Shown: positions 1-14,343 of the stretch, one piece after another | How the letters are laid out: each line of letters begins with the position of its first letter | Numbering within the stretch: position 1 is the first letter of the stretch | From: Rutidosis leptorrhynchoides | Taxonomy: Eukaryota > Streptophyta > Magnoliopsida > Asterales > Asteraceae | Direction of reading: 5' to 3' | Length of the DNA stretch: 64,000 nucleotides | Assembly (NCBI RefSeq): GCF_046630445.1 | Contig: NC_092335.1 | Location: 2,850,001-2,914,000 of the forward strand | The notes under the pieces: model-generated | Databases searched by the model: none | The model's input: the letters and a program-made list of their open reading frames with translations, nothing else | What the model was told of the DNA's origin: nothing | Position numbers and translations under genes: made by a program

Positions 1-1151
1 TCACTTGACCACAAGGTGGGTTCATAGGTAACAATTTTTTATTTTCAAAAGTACTAGAATAGTACAGAGGTTGGAAACGAGTCACTCAAATATACAGTTG
101 TATGCTTCAAAAGTTGTCATTTAATCAGTAGACGTGAATGGTTAGGCCACTCGTAATGGGAGCGCCACCCACCCCGTTACCACTCGCCACCGGCTCACCA
201 CCATCACCAGCAATTCGCTACTGGCTCTGCCAATGGCTCCTGCAATGTTTCTAGCGGATGCATTGGTGGGTCCCACTTCAATTTTTGAATTTTTTAAATT
301 GATCCATTGGCTTTTTTTCCAATCCATTTCATATATATATATATACACACCATTACTTAACCAAAATCATACCATTTCACTCTCAATTTTTTCTCACACA
401 TACATTTTTTACTCTCAATTTTTACACAATCATGGTGCACACAAACACGGTTACGTTCGAGGTTCACGATGGATGATTTTTTTTTACGATGACATGGACC
501 GATACGACGATGGGAGGGTCGATACCTTAGATGTGGCGGTTTGTAACGACCCAACCCGTATTTTCATACGATAATTTTTTTTTTATAATACACATTTACG
601 CGCCAATTAAATATGTAAACCATTCCACAATTCCATTTAAACGTACATCAATTTAAATGTTTACAAAAGGCACAAAGGCCATTAATTAAGTTCAATACAA
701 GTTTGACCCACTACAACGATAGTTTATAATCCAAACGACACTCGAGCATGGTTTGGGGCTAAACTACCTAAAACGGCAGGCCAACTTCAAAAGCTATCCC
801 AAAAGCACCCCCTGTCAACATAAATGGGAGACCACTAATCCAACCGTATGCCCTTACCCTTGTCCAAGCCGGAACCTATAAAATGGTAAACAACGAGAGG
901 GTAATCAAGGTTTAGTGAGTGCAACAATTATACATACATATATATAACCTACTTACTTGCAAACACTCACCAAATCCGCATACATACTAGTTACATAATT
1001 AACATACCTTTCACATGTATAACGCTAAGTACCACGATTACAAGGCTAGTATAATAATAGCATATAAAACAACAATACAATATGCTAAAACATAAGTATA
1101 ACGATGATGTTCACAACATCCATAGTACTCAAGATCCCAAGGCTAGCCCAA

Positions 1152-1418
1152 CGAATGGTATCGTCAACATCGAACTTAAATCCCATTCGCCTACATTAAT
1201 ATGGTATCGTCAACACCGAACTTTAAACCCACATATGAGGTATCGTCAACAACGAACTTTAAACCCTCATCAACGTCACTAAATAATCGTATGGCATCGT
1301 CAACATCGAACTTTAATTCCATACGTATGAGGTATCGTCAACAACGAACTTTAAACCCTCATCAACAACTATATACTCTAGGGTATGGTATCGTCAACAT
1401 TGAACTTTAACCCATACC
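1152..1418. repeat. Six-unit stem-loop array with conserved core and varying arms (left LTR copy)
   Basis: Six units at spacings of about 37-55 bp share the core TCGTCAACAWCGAACTT. Each core is bracketed by short complementary arms: CGAATGG/CCATTCG (1152-1158/1183-1189), ATATG/CATAT near 1200-1236, ATGAGG/CCTCAT (1235-1240/1265-1270), CGTATGG/CCATACG (1288-1294/1319-1325), ATGAGG/CCTCAT (1327-1332/1357-1362) and GGTATGG/CCATACC (1382-1388/1412-1418). The arms differ between units but remain complementary. The other LTR has the same array at 5649-5915, where the second unit pairs better (ATGTGG/CCACAT). The function is unknown. Confidence 0.85.
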
Positions 1419-2306
1419 TCACAAGTAAATAAATTATATACATGCATATATAATTATTCCACTCACCTTATCGTCTTCGGTGAAATAGGAAGTAAGCTCG
1501 CAAACTTCAAAGTAAAGCACCTATTACATTATGCATTTAATTAACACACCATCAAGTTGAATTAAATGTCAACTTCTAACACCCGAGCATTTAATGGCCC
1601 GAGCATTAAATGACTCATCTACACCAACCACCCAAAATTGGTCAAGACTCATTATAATCACTAAAGCTAGTGAATTAAAGTCCATTACTCTTCAACTAGC
1701 ACAACCTAGGGTATTTCTCACCCATTTTACCCAAATTAGGTCAACTTTGACTCATGTGACCCATCTAACACTTAAACACATAATTTTGGTCAAACATGAC
1801 CCATTTAACATCTCTTTCAACTTTAAACAAGTGTTTTAATGCTTACAACACCTTTGACACTTACAAACCTCATTACATTAGACCAAAACCCTAGATTATG
1901 ATAATTAGGGTTTCCTTTCAACAATCTAACCCAAGATCCACCCATTTATCCCTCAAATGGGTCATACAAACCCCACATGAACCAAACTCTAGCTTAAACA
2001 AAATAAAACTCAAAACATAGAGTTAAGACTTACCAATACAATCACAACGTAGCTAGAGACGTAGGGAGCAACTTTAAAACTTGGATTCGGGTGAGATTTG
2101 GTCTCCTTCTTCTCCGAGTGAGCTTTTTCTCACTAAACCCTAACTCTCTCTCTCTCTCTCTCTAAATTGAATGTGGTGTAGGTGAAGATGTGTTAAATGA
2201 GTTAGGATAACTCATTTATCAGTTTTCTAGATCTAAAACTGTCCACAAGTGAAAAGACTTAAACACCCCCAAAGATGCCATTTAAATTGGGTCAAATTTG
2301 TCAAAA

Positions 2307-2484
2307 GCGACATCTCTTGCGTTTCGCGACAACCTGTCGCGTAACGCGACGCCCAAACGCGACAAACCACAACAAAACGTGATAACCTTGACAGAACTGG
2401 GTTTCTGAATCTGTCGCGTTTCAGCCTACTTTGTCGCGTATCGCGACGCACCAGGACGCGATGAAACCCATTCAGACGCGACAG
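2307..2484. repeat. CG-rich palindrome cluster in E1 LTR
   Basis: Many GTCGCG/CGCGAC words, including the perfect hairpins GTCGCG-TAA-CGCGAC (2336-2350) and GTCGCG-TAT-CGCGAC (2433-2447). It lies in the first 310 bp of the LTR in element sense. The right LTR holds the same cluster at 6794-6972. Confidence 0.8.
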
Positions 2485-5084
2485 AAGACCTGATCAAACC
2501 ATTTTCCATTATTTTCACACATTAAACTAAAATAAACGATCATAGATGCAATAATAAACGTACCCGAGGTTAATTACGCACCTTAAGTCATATTCGAGGA
2601 AAACGGGATGTTACAACTCTCCCCCACTTGAATCGGAACGCGTCTTCGCGATCCAAGCTGCATGACAAGAGGGTAGGTAAACCAACACGAATTCTTCGGG
2701 CTCCCAAGTAAATTTAGAACCTTTACTACGACGCCATTGAACTTTAAAATTTCTCACTTCTTTATTTCTCAACCTTTTGAACTTCTCATCGAGTATAGCA
2801 ATCGGCTCCTCAATATACTCTAACTTATTGTTTAGCTCAATTTCGTCTAAAGGCATCCAAGAAGAATCATCCGCAAGACACTTACGGAGATGGGAAACAT
2901 GGAATGTATCATGGATCCCCGCAAGCTCTTCGGGTAATTCCAAACGATACGCAACTTCACCAACACGAGCTAAAACCTTAAACGGCCCAATAAACTGAGG
3001 AGCTAACTTTCCCCGTTTTCGAAACCGAATAATACCTTTCCATGGCGAAACCTTAAGCATCACCATATCACCTTCTTGAAATTTGATCATTCGTCTACGC
3101 TTATCGGCATAAGACTTTTGTCTATCTTGCGCCTTTTTCAAATGGTCCCGAATAGTATCGATCTTGTTATTCGTCTCCAAAACCAAATCGGTACTCCCGA
3201 TTTCTCTTTGACCCACTTCACCCCAACAAATTGGAGTTCGACACCTACGCCCATAAAGCATCTCGTAAGGTGGCATCCCGATACTAGTATGATAACTATT
3301 ATTGTACGAGAATTCCACCAAAGGTAAGTGCTCATCCCAACTACCACCGAAATCGATAATACACGCTCGTAACATATCCTCCAAAGTTTGATTCGTACGT
3401 TCGGTTTGACCGTCCGTTTGAGGATGATATGTCGTGCTTAACTTCAATTGCGTACCCATATCTTCATGAAACTTCTCCCAAAATAGAGATGTGAAACGGG
3501 TATCTCGATCCGAAATAATAGATATAGGAACCCCATGTCGCGAGACCACTTCCTTGATAAACAACTTAGCCAAGGCCTCCGACGATATCGCTTCTTTAAT
3601 GGGAATAAACAAAGCACTTTTCGTCAAACAATCAACTATCACCCAAATTGTATCAAATTGGGTTCTCGCCTTCTTAGGCAACTTTGTAATGAAATCCATG
3701 GTAAGTGCTCCTATTTCCATTTCGGGATTTCTAACGGTTGCAATTTACCATACGGCTTTTGGTGTTCGGCCTTTACTTGCAAACAAGTAACACATTGTTC
3801 AACATATTTTACAACATCACGTTTCATGCCCGGCCACCAATAATCCTTCCTCAAATCATGATACATTTTCATCGCGCTCGGATGAATGGAATATTTTAAC
3901 TTATGTGCTTCATCAAGTAGCACCCGTCGGAAATCACCCAGCTTAGGCACCCACACCCTTCCTTGAAAAGACAACAACCCACACGGGCCCATAGTAATGA
4001 ACTCCGATTGGCCCACGATTCGCTCCGTATGCTTGTTGTGAACATAAGCCTCTATTTGAATCTCACCAAGCTTCTCTAGAAAATCATTGGTAATAATCAA
4101 ACGTAACGATCCCACTTTTATCGCCGGATGTTGACTCTTTCGACTCAACGCATCCGCGACAACATTCGCCTTACCCGGATGATAAAGTATCTCACAATCA
4201 TAATCTTTCACCACATCCATCCACCTACGTTGGCGATAATTCAAATCTCGTTGATTAAAGAGATGTTTCAAACTCTTATGATCCGAATAAATCGTACACT
4301 TGACACCATACAAGTAATGGCGCCAAATTTTTAACGCATGCACCACCGCCGCCAACTCAAGATCATGAGTCGAATATCTCGTTTCGTGTTCCTTCAATTG
4401 TCGAGAGGCATAGGCGATGACTTTACCTCTTTGCATAAGAACACACCCGAGCCCATTAAGAGAAGCATCACAATAAACCGTCATATCTTCCACACCTTCC
4501 GGCAATACTAACACCGGAGCTTGACACAACTTTTCCTTCAACAATTGAAAAGCAATTTCTTGCTCGTTCTCCCAATTAAACCTAGCATTTTTTCTTGTCA
4601 ACTTCGTCAATGGAGAAGCAATCTTAGAAAAGTCTTGGATAAATCGACGATAATAACCGGCCAATCTGAGAAAACTCCGGATTTTTGTAGGCGTAGTCGG
4701 TTGTCTCCAACTCTTCACCGTCTCTATCTTCCCCGGATCTACTTGAATGCCGTCTTTGTTCACAATGTGACCAAGGAATTGAACCTCCCTTAGCCAAAAT
4801 TCACATTTGGAGAGCTTAGCATACAACTTCTCCTTTCGTAACGTCTTCAATACTTCACGCAATTGACGTTCATGTTCGTTCATGCTCTTCGAGTAGACTA
4901 GTATGTCGTCAATGAACACAATCACCGACTTGTCCAACATGGGTTGGCACACCCGGTTCATAAGATCCATGAATGCCGCCGGTGCATTCGTAAGACCAAA
5001 AGGCATTACCACGAACTCAAAATGCCCATAACGCGTTCGAAAAGTCGTTTTCTCAATATCTTCCTCACGGACCCGCATTTGGTG

Positions 5085-7103
5085 ATACACATTTACGCAC
5101 CAATTAAATATGTAAACCATTCCACAATTCCATTTAAACGTACATCAATTTAAATGTTTACAAAAGGCACAAAGGCCATTAATTAAGTTCAATACAAGTT
5201 TGACCCACTACAACGATAGTTTATAATCCAAACGACACTCGAGCATGGTTTGGAGCTAAACTACCCAAAACGGCAGGCCAACTTCAAAAGCTATCCTAAA
5301 AGTACCCCCTGTCAACATAAATGGGAGACCACTAATCCAACCGTATGCTCTTACCCTTGTCCAAGCCGGAACCTATAAAATGGTAAACAACGAGAGGGTA
5401 AGCAAGGCTTAGTGAGTGCAACAATTATACATACATATATATAACCTACTTACTTGCAAACACTCACCAAATCCGCATACATACTAGTTACATAATTAGC
5501 ATACCTTTCACATGTATAACGCTAAGTACCACGATTACAAGGCTAGTATAATAATAGCATGTAACACAACAATACAATATGCTAAAACATAAGTATAACG
5601 ATGATGTTCACAACATCCATAGTACTCAAGATCCCAAGGCTAGCCCAACGAATGGTATCGTCAACATCGAACTTAAATCCCATTCGCCTACATTAATGTG
5701 GTATCGTCAACACCGAACTTTAAACCCACATATGAGGTATCGTCAACAACGAACTTTAAACCCTCATCAACGTCACTAAATAATCGTATGGCATCGTCAA
5801 CATCGAACTTTAATTCCATACGTATGAGGTATCGTCAACAACGAACTTTAAACCCTCATCAACAACAATATACTCTAGGGTATGGTATCGTCAACATTGA
5901 ACTTTAACCCATACCTCACAAGTAAATAAATTATATACATGCATATATAATTATTCCACTCACCCTATCGTCTTCGGTGAATTAGGAAGTAAGCTCGCAA
6001 ACTTCAAAGTAAAGCACCTATTACATTATGCATATAATTAACACACCATCAAGTTGAATTAAATGTCAACTTCTAACACCCGAGCATTTAATGGCCCGAG
6101 CATTAAATGACTCATCTACACCAACCACCCAAAATTGGTCAAGACTCATTATAATCACTAAAGCTAGTGAATTAAAGTCCATTACTCTTCAACTAGCACA
6201 ACCTAGGGTATTTCTCACCCATTTTACCCAAATTAGGTCAACTTTGACTCATGTGACTCATCTAACACTTAAACACATAATTTTGGTCAAACATGACCCA
6301 TTTAACATCTCTTTCAACTTTGAACAAGTGTTTTAATGATTACAACACCTTTGACACTTACAAACCTCATTACATTAGACCAAAACCCTAGATTATGATA
6401 ATTAGGATTTCCTTTCAACAATCTAACCCAAGATCCACCCATTTATCCCTCAAATGGGTCATACAAACCCCACATGAACCAAACCCTAGCTTAAACAAAA
6501 TAAAACTCAAAACATAGAGTTAAGACTTACCAATACAATCACAACGTAGCTAGAGACGTAGGGAGCAACTTTAAAACTTGGATTCGGGTGAGATTTGGTC
6601 TCCTTCTTCTCCGAGTGAGCTTTCTCTCACTAAACCCTAACTCTCTCTCTAAATTGAATGTGGTGTAGGTGAAGATGTGTTAAATGAGTTAGGATAACTT
6701 ACTTATCAGTTTTCTAGCTCTAAAACCGTCCACAAGTGAAAAGACTTAAACACCCCCAAAAATGCCATTTAAATTGGGTCAAATTTGTCAAACAGCGACA
6801 TCTGTGGCGTTTCGCGACAACCTGTCGCGTAACGCGACGCCCAAACGCGACAAACCACAACAGAACGTGATAACCTTGACAGAACTGGGTTTCTGAATCT
6901 GTCGCATTTCAGCCTACTTTGTCGCGTATCGCGACGCACCAGGACGCGATGAAAGCCATTCAGACGCGACAGAAGACCTGATCAAACCATTTTCCATTAT
7001 TTTCACACATTAAACTAAAATAAACGATCATAGATGCAATAATAATCGTACCCGAGGTTAATTACGCACCTTAAGTCATATTCGAGGAAAACGGGATGTT
7101 ACA
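5085..7103 (-). repeat. E1 right LTR (5' LTR in element sense)
   Basis: About 2.02 kb, co-linear with 588-2615 and about 98% identical by eye. It repeats the same stem-loop array (5649-5915) and the same CG-rich palindrome cluster (6794-6972). Confidence 0.88.
5649..5915. repeat. Six-unit stem-loop array (right LTR copy)
   Basis: The same six units as in the left LTR. The second unit here has perfect 6-bp arms, ATGTGG/CCACAT, so the weaker pairing in the left copy looks like a later change. Confidence 0.85.
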
Positions 7104-7990
7104 CGGTTACCGGCCTTTACGTTAGCGATTTGTTCGATCATCTAAGGCTAAGCGATGATTGCGACGAGGCTTCACATTTTGCGTATTGTAATGAAGAAAA
7201 AAAGGTGTTCGAGTGGCTCGAGGATAATGATAAATAGGCTTGGCTACTCGGAACCGCCATAATCAACTCGACTAATGTGGTGTTTTATACGAAACATTGG
7301 GACGATATCCCTCACTTAACTGATCGTAGTGAGGATGGATATTATACAGATTAATAGTTAATTTAACCATATTTTTATTTTTATGTAATAGTAGTTTAAT
7401 CTTATGTTATCGTTTATGTTATCGTAGTTTAATTTAATGTAATCGTATTTTTATTTATATTAATGTAATCGTTTTTTTATTTTATGTAATTTATTTTTAT
7501 TTATTTTAGTTTAAAAATGTTATTTCTTTTAATAAAATATTATTTGTATTTATTTGTTGTATTTAAATAATAATTTTAAATTGATTAAAGTTTGAAATGG
7601 AGTATAGGATAGTGAGTGTTTAGTGAAAGGAATATGAAAAAAAAAAAATTAAAATGTTTATGCTGATGTGACGCTGATGTTGAGGAGAGAAGTTCATTGA
7701 AAATTAAGTAGGATAGTAAGTGGCCTTACTGTATTATAAAGATATAAGCATCGTTCCCACTCCAATCATTCGAAAAATAGGATGATAGTAATCAAGGTAA
7801 AAATCACATGTGATTTCCCTCATAGCCCTCTCATCTCTATTCCTTTTTACTACTAACTAAAACTAGAATGATTAATTAGTAATTTATCCCTCTTACTTCT
7901 TTCCTTTATTTCTAAAAAAACTTCGAGAACACAGCCAAACCTGCCACATAAACCACTTTAATAAACTCCTTTTAGACCCTCTTTAACCCT

Positions 7991-8163
7991 GACGTGTTGG
8001 GTCATGTGTTGGCCAACACGCCTATAACCATGGTGTGCTGCGTGCTTCAAGTGAGCACCGAAGCCTTCGTTGGCGTGTTGGAGTTTTTTCCCTTTTTTAA
8101 TTAGTTTTTATCCTCTTTTCCACCCAACTTCCAATCAAATTTTAACACATCACCCAACACGCC
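7991..8163. repeat. Inverted repeat, possible small MITE
   Basis: The 20-bp arms at 7991-8010 and 8144-8163 match at 18 of 20 positions when one is inverted. They lie about 133 bp apart, just upstream of the zinc-knuckle relic. I could not define a target-site duplication, so the transposon origin is a guess. The rest of 7729-8278 holds no gene I can recognise. Confidence 0.4.
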
Positions 8164-8278
8164 ACTTAACACTCCACCCCATTACACACACGATATAGCA
8201 ACGCGCTCATCAACCACCCCACCCACCAGCAACACACGCCCATCATCCCCTTGTTACTCTATTAGTTTTCATCTAAAT

Positions 8279-9977
8279 ATGATTAGCAAGAGACAAACAT
8301 TAGCTCGCAGACGATTTAAGGAACAGAACCCAGGGCTGTTTCCAAAACCCGAAGCTACACCTCCAAAGGATCTGAATAAGAAGAAGAAGAAGAAGATGAG
8401 GCTCGGTAATAGTTGTTTTATTTGTAAAGTTGATAATCATATTGCCAAAAATTGCCCTGAATAAGCTCAGTGGGAAAAACGCAAGGTTTTGCAATTTACT
8501 ATTTCTTTTTAATTTTACTTCTAAGAATTCGATTATTGTATAACATTTCATAAGTTAGGGCTTATATATTGAACATATAATTTGTTGGGTAAGTTCAGTA
8601 TTTGAGTTTTCATTGGGGCACTATAAAAAGTCTGTGCTTTATGGCCTTCAATTATATTGGGGATATATATATTGAATGACAAAAGCTATGTAAAGACCTG
8701 GTGAAGGAATAGTACTAATCACTTTTGAATTTTGATATTGTTAAGTTTTTTGTTGATGAAATATAAGTTAAGTTTTCTTGCAGCTAATAAGAGCACCAAG
8801 TGTTCGTAGTCCATTTTGGTGTCCATTTTCAGTGTCGAAAATGGACCTTGAAATTGATTGAAGTGAGGGTGTCGTTCGGCGTCCGTATCGGTGTCCATTT
8901 CATGATGTGGACAAATAAGAAAATAGAATGATTTAAAAAGAGAAGAAAAAAACAAAACAAAACCACCATCGCTGGAGGGAAGATGGGAAGGGATGGTGAA
9001 ATCGATGGTGGGGCGACGGTGTGGCGGGGCGGTGTTTTACACCGTCAATTTCGTTCGACGCTGAAAGAGACTGGGGACATCCAGTGCTCTAACAATTTGA
9101 GTATTCAATGCCAGTAATTTGGCCGGTTAATAATGAGATATTCATAGATAGGATAGGTAACCGAACTATCAAAACACCGGAGTTCACTCAAACTCCCTTT
9201 CAAGAAAGAAGAAAAATTTTCATTTTTTTCTTTTTTGGCTTATGCTGGTTGAAACAGTTTATTTATCAACTTCCATAGAATTTATATTTTCTAAAGTATG
9301 GGCTTTGTTGTCGTTTACAATGTCAATGTGTGAACTTGTAGTTATTGATAATGTGTTTGCAGGTATGTTTGTTATGCCGACAGCGTGGTCATAGTCTCAA
9401 GAATTGTCCCGACATGAATGGGGAGAATTCCATAAGAAACTATGTTGTTAGAATTGTGGAGAATTTGGGCATTCTTTGGCTTTATGTCCCCAACTTCTTG
9501 AAGATGGTAATTTGCTCATACACTACTCTATAACTCATATTACCTGTGTGAATATGTGAACTTATACTTTATTTTGGGAGGTAATTGGATTAGTGGCTTA
9601 ACTAATACAATTATTATAAGATCGTATTAATCAGTTTGGAGTGGTGGGTAAGTTGATTATGATTTTGTCCTTATAATTAGGGCAACATATAATATATATT
9701 AGAAATTAGGATGATAGTGCCAATCATGTTGGCCATCATGTTTATTGGTGTGCTTGAATCTTTTTAGGATGAAACTTCACTTGATGATGTTGCACATAGT
9801 TTGAGAAGTTAGAACCATATGATATTGTTAAACACTCTGAGCTCAAAACTTTTTTTATTATTTCTATTGATGCAGTGGGATAAAAATATGCAAATTGCTT
9901 TATTTGTAAACAACAAAGTTACCAATATTTTAGTGTATTTTACCATCATTGTGGCAATGTAGTGAAAGTGGGATGAT
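8279..9977 (+). pseudogene. ZCCHC9-like CCHC zinc-knuckle protein, 5' exons (decayed)
   Basis: Exon 1 (8279-8485) begins with the family-typical N-terminus (basic, FKEQNPGLFPKPE, then a lysine run) and a CCHC knuckle CFICKVDNHIAKNC. An in-frame TAA follows CPE, before the coding continuation AQWEKRK and a GT donor. Exon 2 (9363-9506) follows a TTGCAG acceptor and encodes CLLCRQRGHSLKNC. The next knuckle, NCGEFGHSLALC, is only readable after a one-base frame change and is preceded by a stop. Exon 3 (9876 to about 9977) keeps CFICKQQ and a weak CGNVV but needs another frame change. These defects mark it as a pseudogene of a plant homologue of ZCCHC9, a nucleic-acid-binding protein with several CCHC knuckles. 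A stretch between the lysine run and the first knuckle seems shorter than in the family. The last exon lies at 31896-32060, beyond E2. Confidence 0.75.
8791..9089. mobile_element. Tourist-like MITE in intron 1 of the zinc-knuckle relic
   Basis: A 299-bp element flanked by TAA (8788-8790 and 9090-9092). Its ends are GAGCACCAAGTGTTC and, inward from the right, GAGCACTGGATGTCC. A short internal palindrome (GTCCATTTTC...GAAAATGGAC) lies near the left end. The TAA duplication and GAGCAC ends suggest a PIF/Harbinger (Tourist) MITE; there is no coding sequence. Confidence 0.55.
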
Positions 9978-10062
9978 TTTATTGATTTCTTTGATTGAAT
10001 ACAAAACTTTTATTTGAGCGTATGAATTATGATCTGATTCACCATGATGAATACTCTCTTTA

Positions 10063-10160
10063 CTGATGATGATGATGATGATGAATGATGATGATGATGA
10101 TGATGATGATGATGGCGGCGGCGGCGGAGGAGGCGGCGGCGGCGACGAAGACGACGAGCT
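10063..10160. repeat. GAT/GGC trinucleotide repeat
   Basis: A run of GATGAT units passes into GGC/GGA units. Histidine- or serine-rich frames on the minus strand here are low-complexity artefacts. Confidence 0.85.
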
Positions 10161-10878
10161 ACAAATGACATAGATCGTGCGATCTTATTGAACTTACACT
10201 GCGTTCTGATGAACGATACAATAAACAAATACAACCCTCAACTACTGACTACAATCCAAAATATGACAATCAGTGTATACAAAACCCTAAGCAGAACAAC
10301 AACCACCACCATCATCAAATCAAAAAATTACCTAAACCGATCCAAACCCCGCTACGCGAAACCCCCACAAAATCTCTAGCCAACGAACACAATCCATGAA
10401 GGTACCAGAAACCCCTGCCGGAAACCCAAAAACTACATCCCCGAGACTGCAATCCGATATCCGAAAAGGTGAAAAGTACCCCAATAGCAAAAAAAAAATA
10501 AAAAAAATAAAAAAAAAATTCTTAAATGCACCTGCTAACCAAACGGACCACCTACCAGATCTCAGCTACGGGCGGTAGAGAAACTAGACCGACCTTGATA
10601 AGTTAGCCCTATGAGCTAAGTCGGCAACAATATCAGAACTGCCTGAAAACAACTGACCGACAACGAGTATGGTGGAACGAGCGAAACTAAAACCAAATAA
10701 ACCGACTGAAATGTGAAGAGAGCCCAAAAAGGCTACATTTTGTTATATATGTGTGGCTTAAATCAGGAACGAGGCTCTATATTTTGTTATATATACGTGG
10801 CTTAAATCAGGAACGAGCATAAAGTACTAACTTATGCACTGCGATTAACCCATTTAGGAAAACAAAACATTAAGTTGC
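10161..10878. other. Unassigned stretch in the last intron of the zinc-knuckle relic
   Basis: I see no gene. An A-rich tract lies near 10490-10520. A 37-bp sequence is duplicated at 10737-10773 and 10781-10817 with one or two differences. The rest may be old transposon sequence, but I cannot name it. Confidence 0.4.
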
Positions 10879-10915
10879 TTGCGCCTTACACTTGTTTTTT
10901 GTTTTTCTGTATCAC
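10879..10915. repeat. 37-bp direct repeat flanking E2, left copy
   Basis: Intron sequence directly left of the E2 LTR. It recurs unchanged at 31857-31893, directly before the AG acceptor of the last exon. It is far longer than the 5-bp duplication made by LTR integration. Confidence 0.85.
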
Positions 10916-14251
<3,336 letters not shown>

Positions 14252-14343
14252 TTACACACCCGTTAAATTAAATTTCGTCCTGAAATTTAGAATAGTACCT
14301 AGTTAACGTGCGATATCTGGAAACAAATGTGGGTACTTCAGTT

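Larger units (their letters stand above)
542..2615 (-). repeat. E1 left LTR (3' LTR in element sense)
   Basis: A 2.07-kb LTR. It contains the stem-loop array at 1152-1418, a CT microsatellite near 2140-2162 and a CG-rich palindrome cluster at 2307-2484. An 81-codon frame at 1594-1839 is shared with the other LTR but is just LTR sequence. Confidence 0.9.
542..7103 (-). mobile_element. E1: Ty3/Gypsy retrotransposon, Tekay/Del-like, broken
   Basis: LTR retrotransposon read on the minus strand and flanked by the 5-bp target duplication CGGTT (537-541 and 7104-7108). The LTRs begin TGTAACGACCC and end GATGTTACA on the plus strand. Next to the left LTR, the minus strand carries a polypurine tract (GTGGGGGAGAG, about 2616-2630). 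Parts present: the later part of reverse transcriptase with the FIDDIL catalytic motif, RNase H (about 3.7-5.08 kb), and integrase followed by a chromodomain-like tail (KVQWRRSKGSKFTWEPE; about 2.6-3.7 kb). Gag and protease are not present, so the copy is a broken fossil. About 35 differences between the two LTRs over about 2 kb (counted by eye) suggest insertion well under one million years ago at commonly used plant rates. Confidence 0.9.
145..7725. mobile_element. PIF/Harbinger-like non-autonomous DNA transposon, split by E1
   Basis: The ends are imperfect terminal inverted repeats: GGCCACTCGTAATGG at the left and, read inward from the right, GGCCACTTACTATCC. Both are flanked by TTA (142-144 and 7726-7728), the 3-bp target duplication usual for PIF/Harbinger. 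Without the nested retrotransposon the element is about 1.0 kb. A reading frame of acidic character (with YDDMDRYDD before 537 and SDLFDHLRLSD after 7104) is continuous across the E1 insertion, runs for roughly 65 codons and stops near 7223. I do not recognise it as a transposase, so the element is probably non-autonomous and its ORF may be captured host sequence. The superfamily call rests on the ends and TSD only. Confidence 0.6.

Noticed and set aside
1152-1418. CRISPR-like regular repeats
   Set aside because: The genome is a plant's, the units are imperfect and in LTRs, and the spacers are not of uniform length. The stem-loop reading fits better.
1594-1839. 81-codon frame, almost identical at 6091-6336
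   Set aside because: It is repeated only because both lie in the E1 LTRs; there are no domains and low coding character.
10010-10234. Poly-His/Ser frame on the minus strand
   Set aside because: Antisense of the GAT trinucleotide repeat.
10879-10915. 37-bp repeat as a target-site duplication of E2
   Set aside because: LTR integrases make duplications of about 4-6 bp; this one is much too long, so it is reported as a repair-type repeat.
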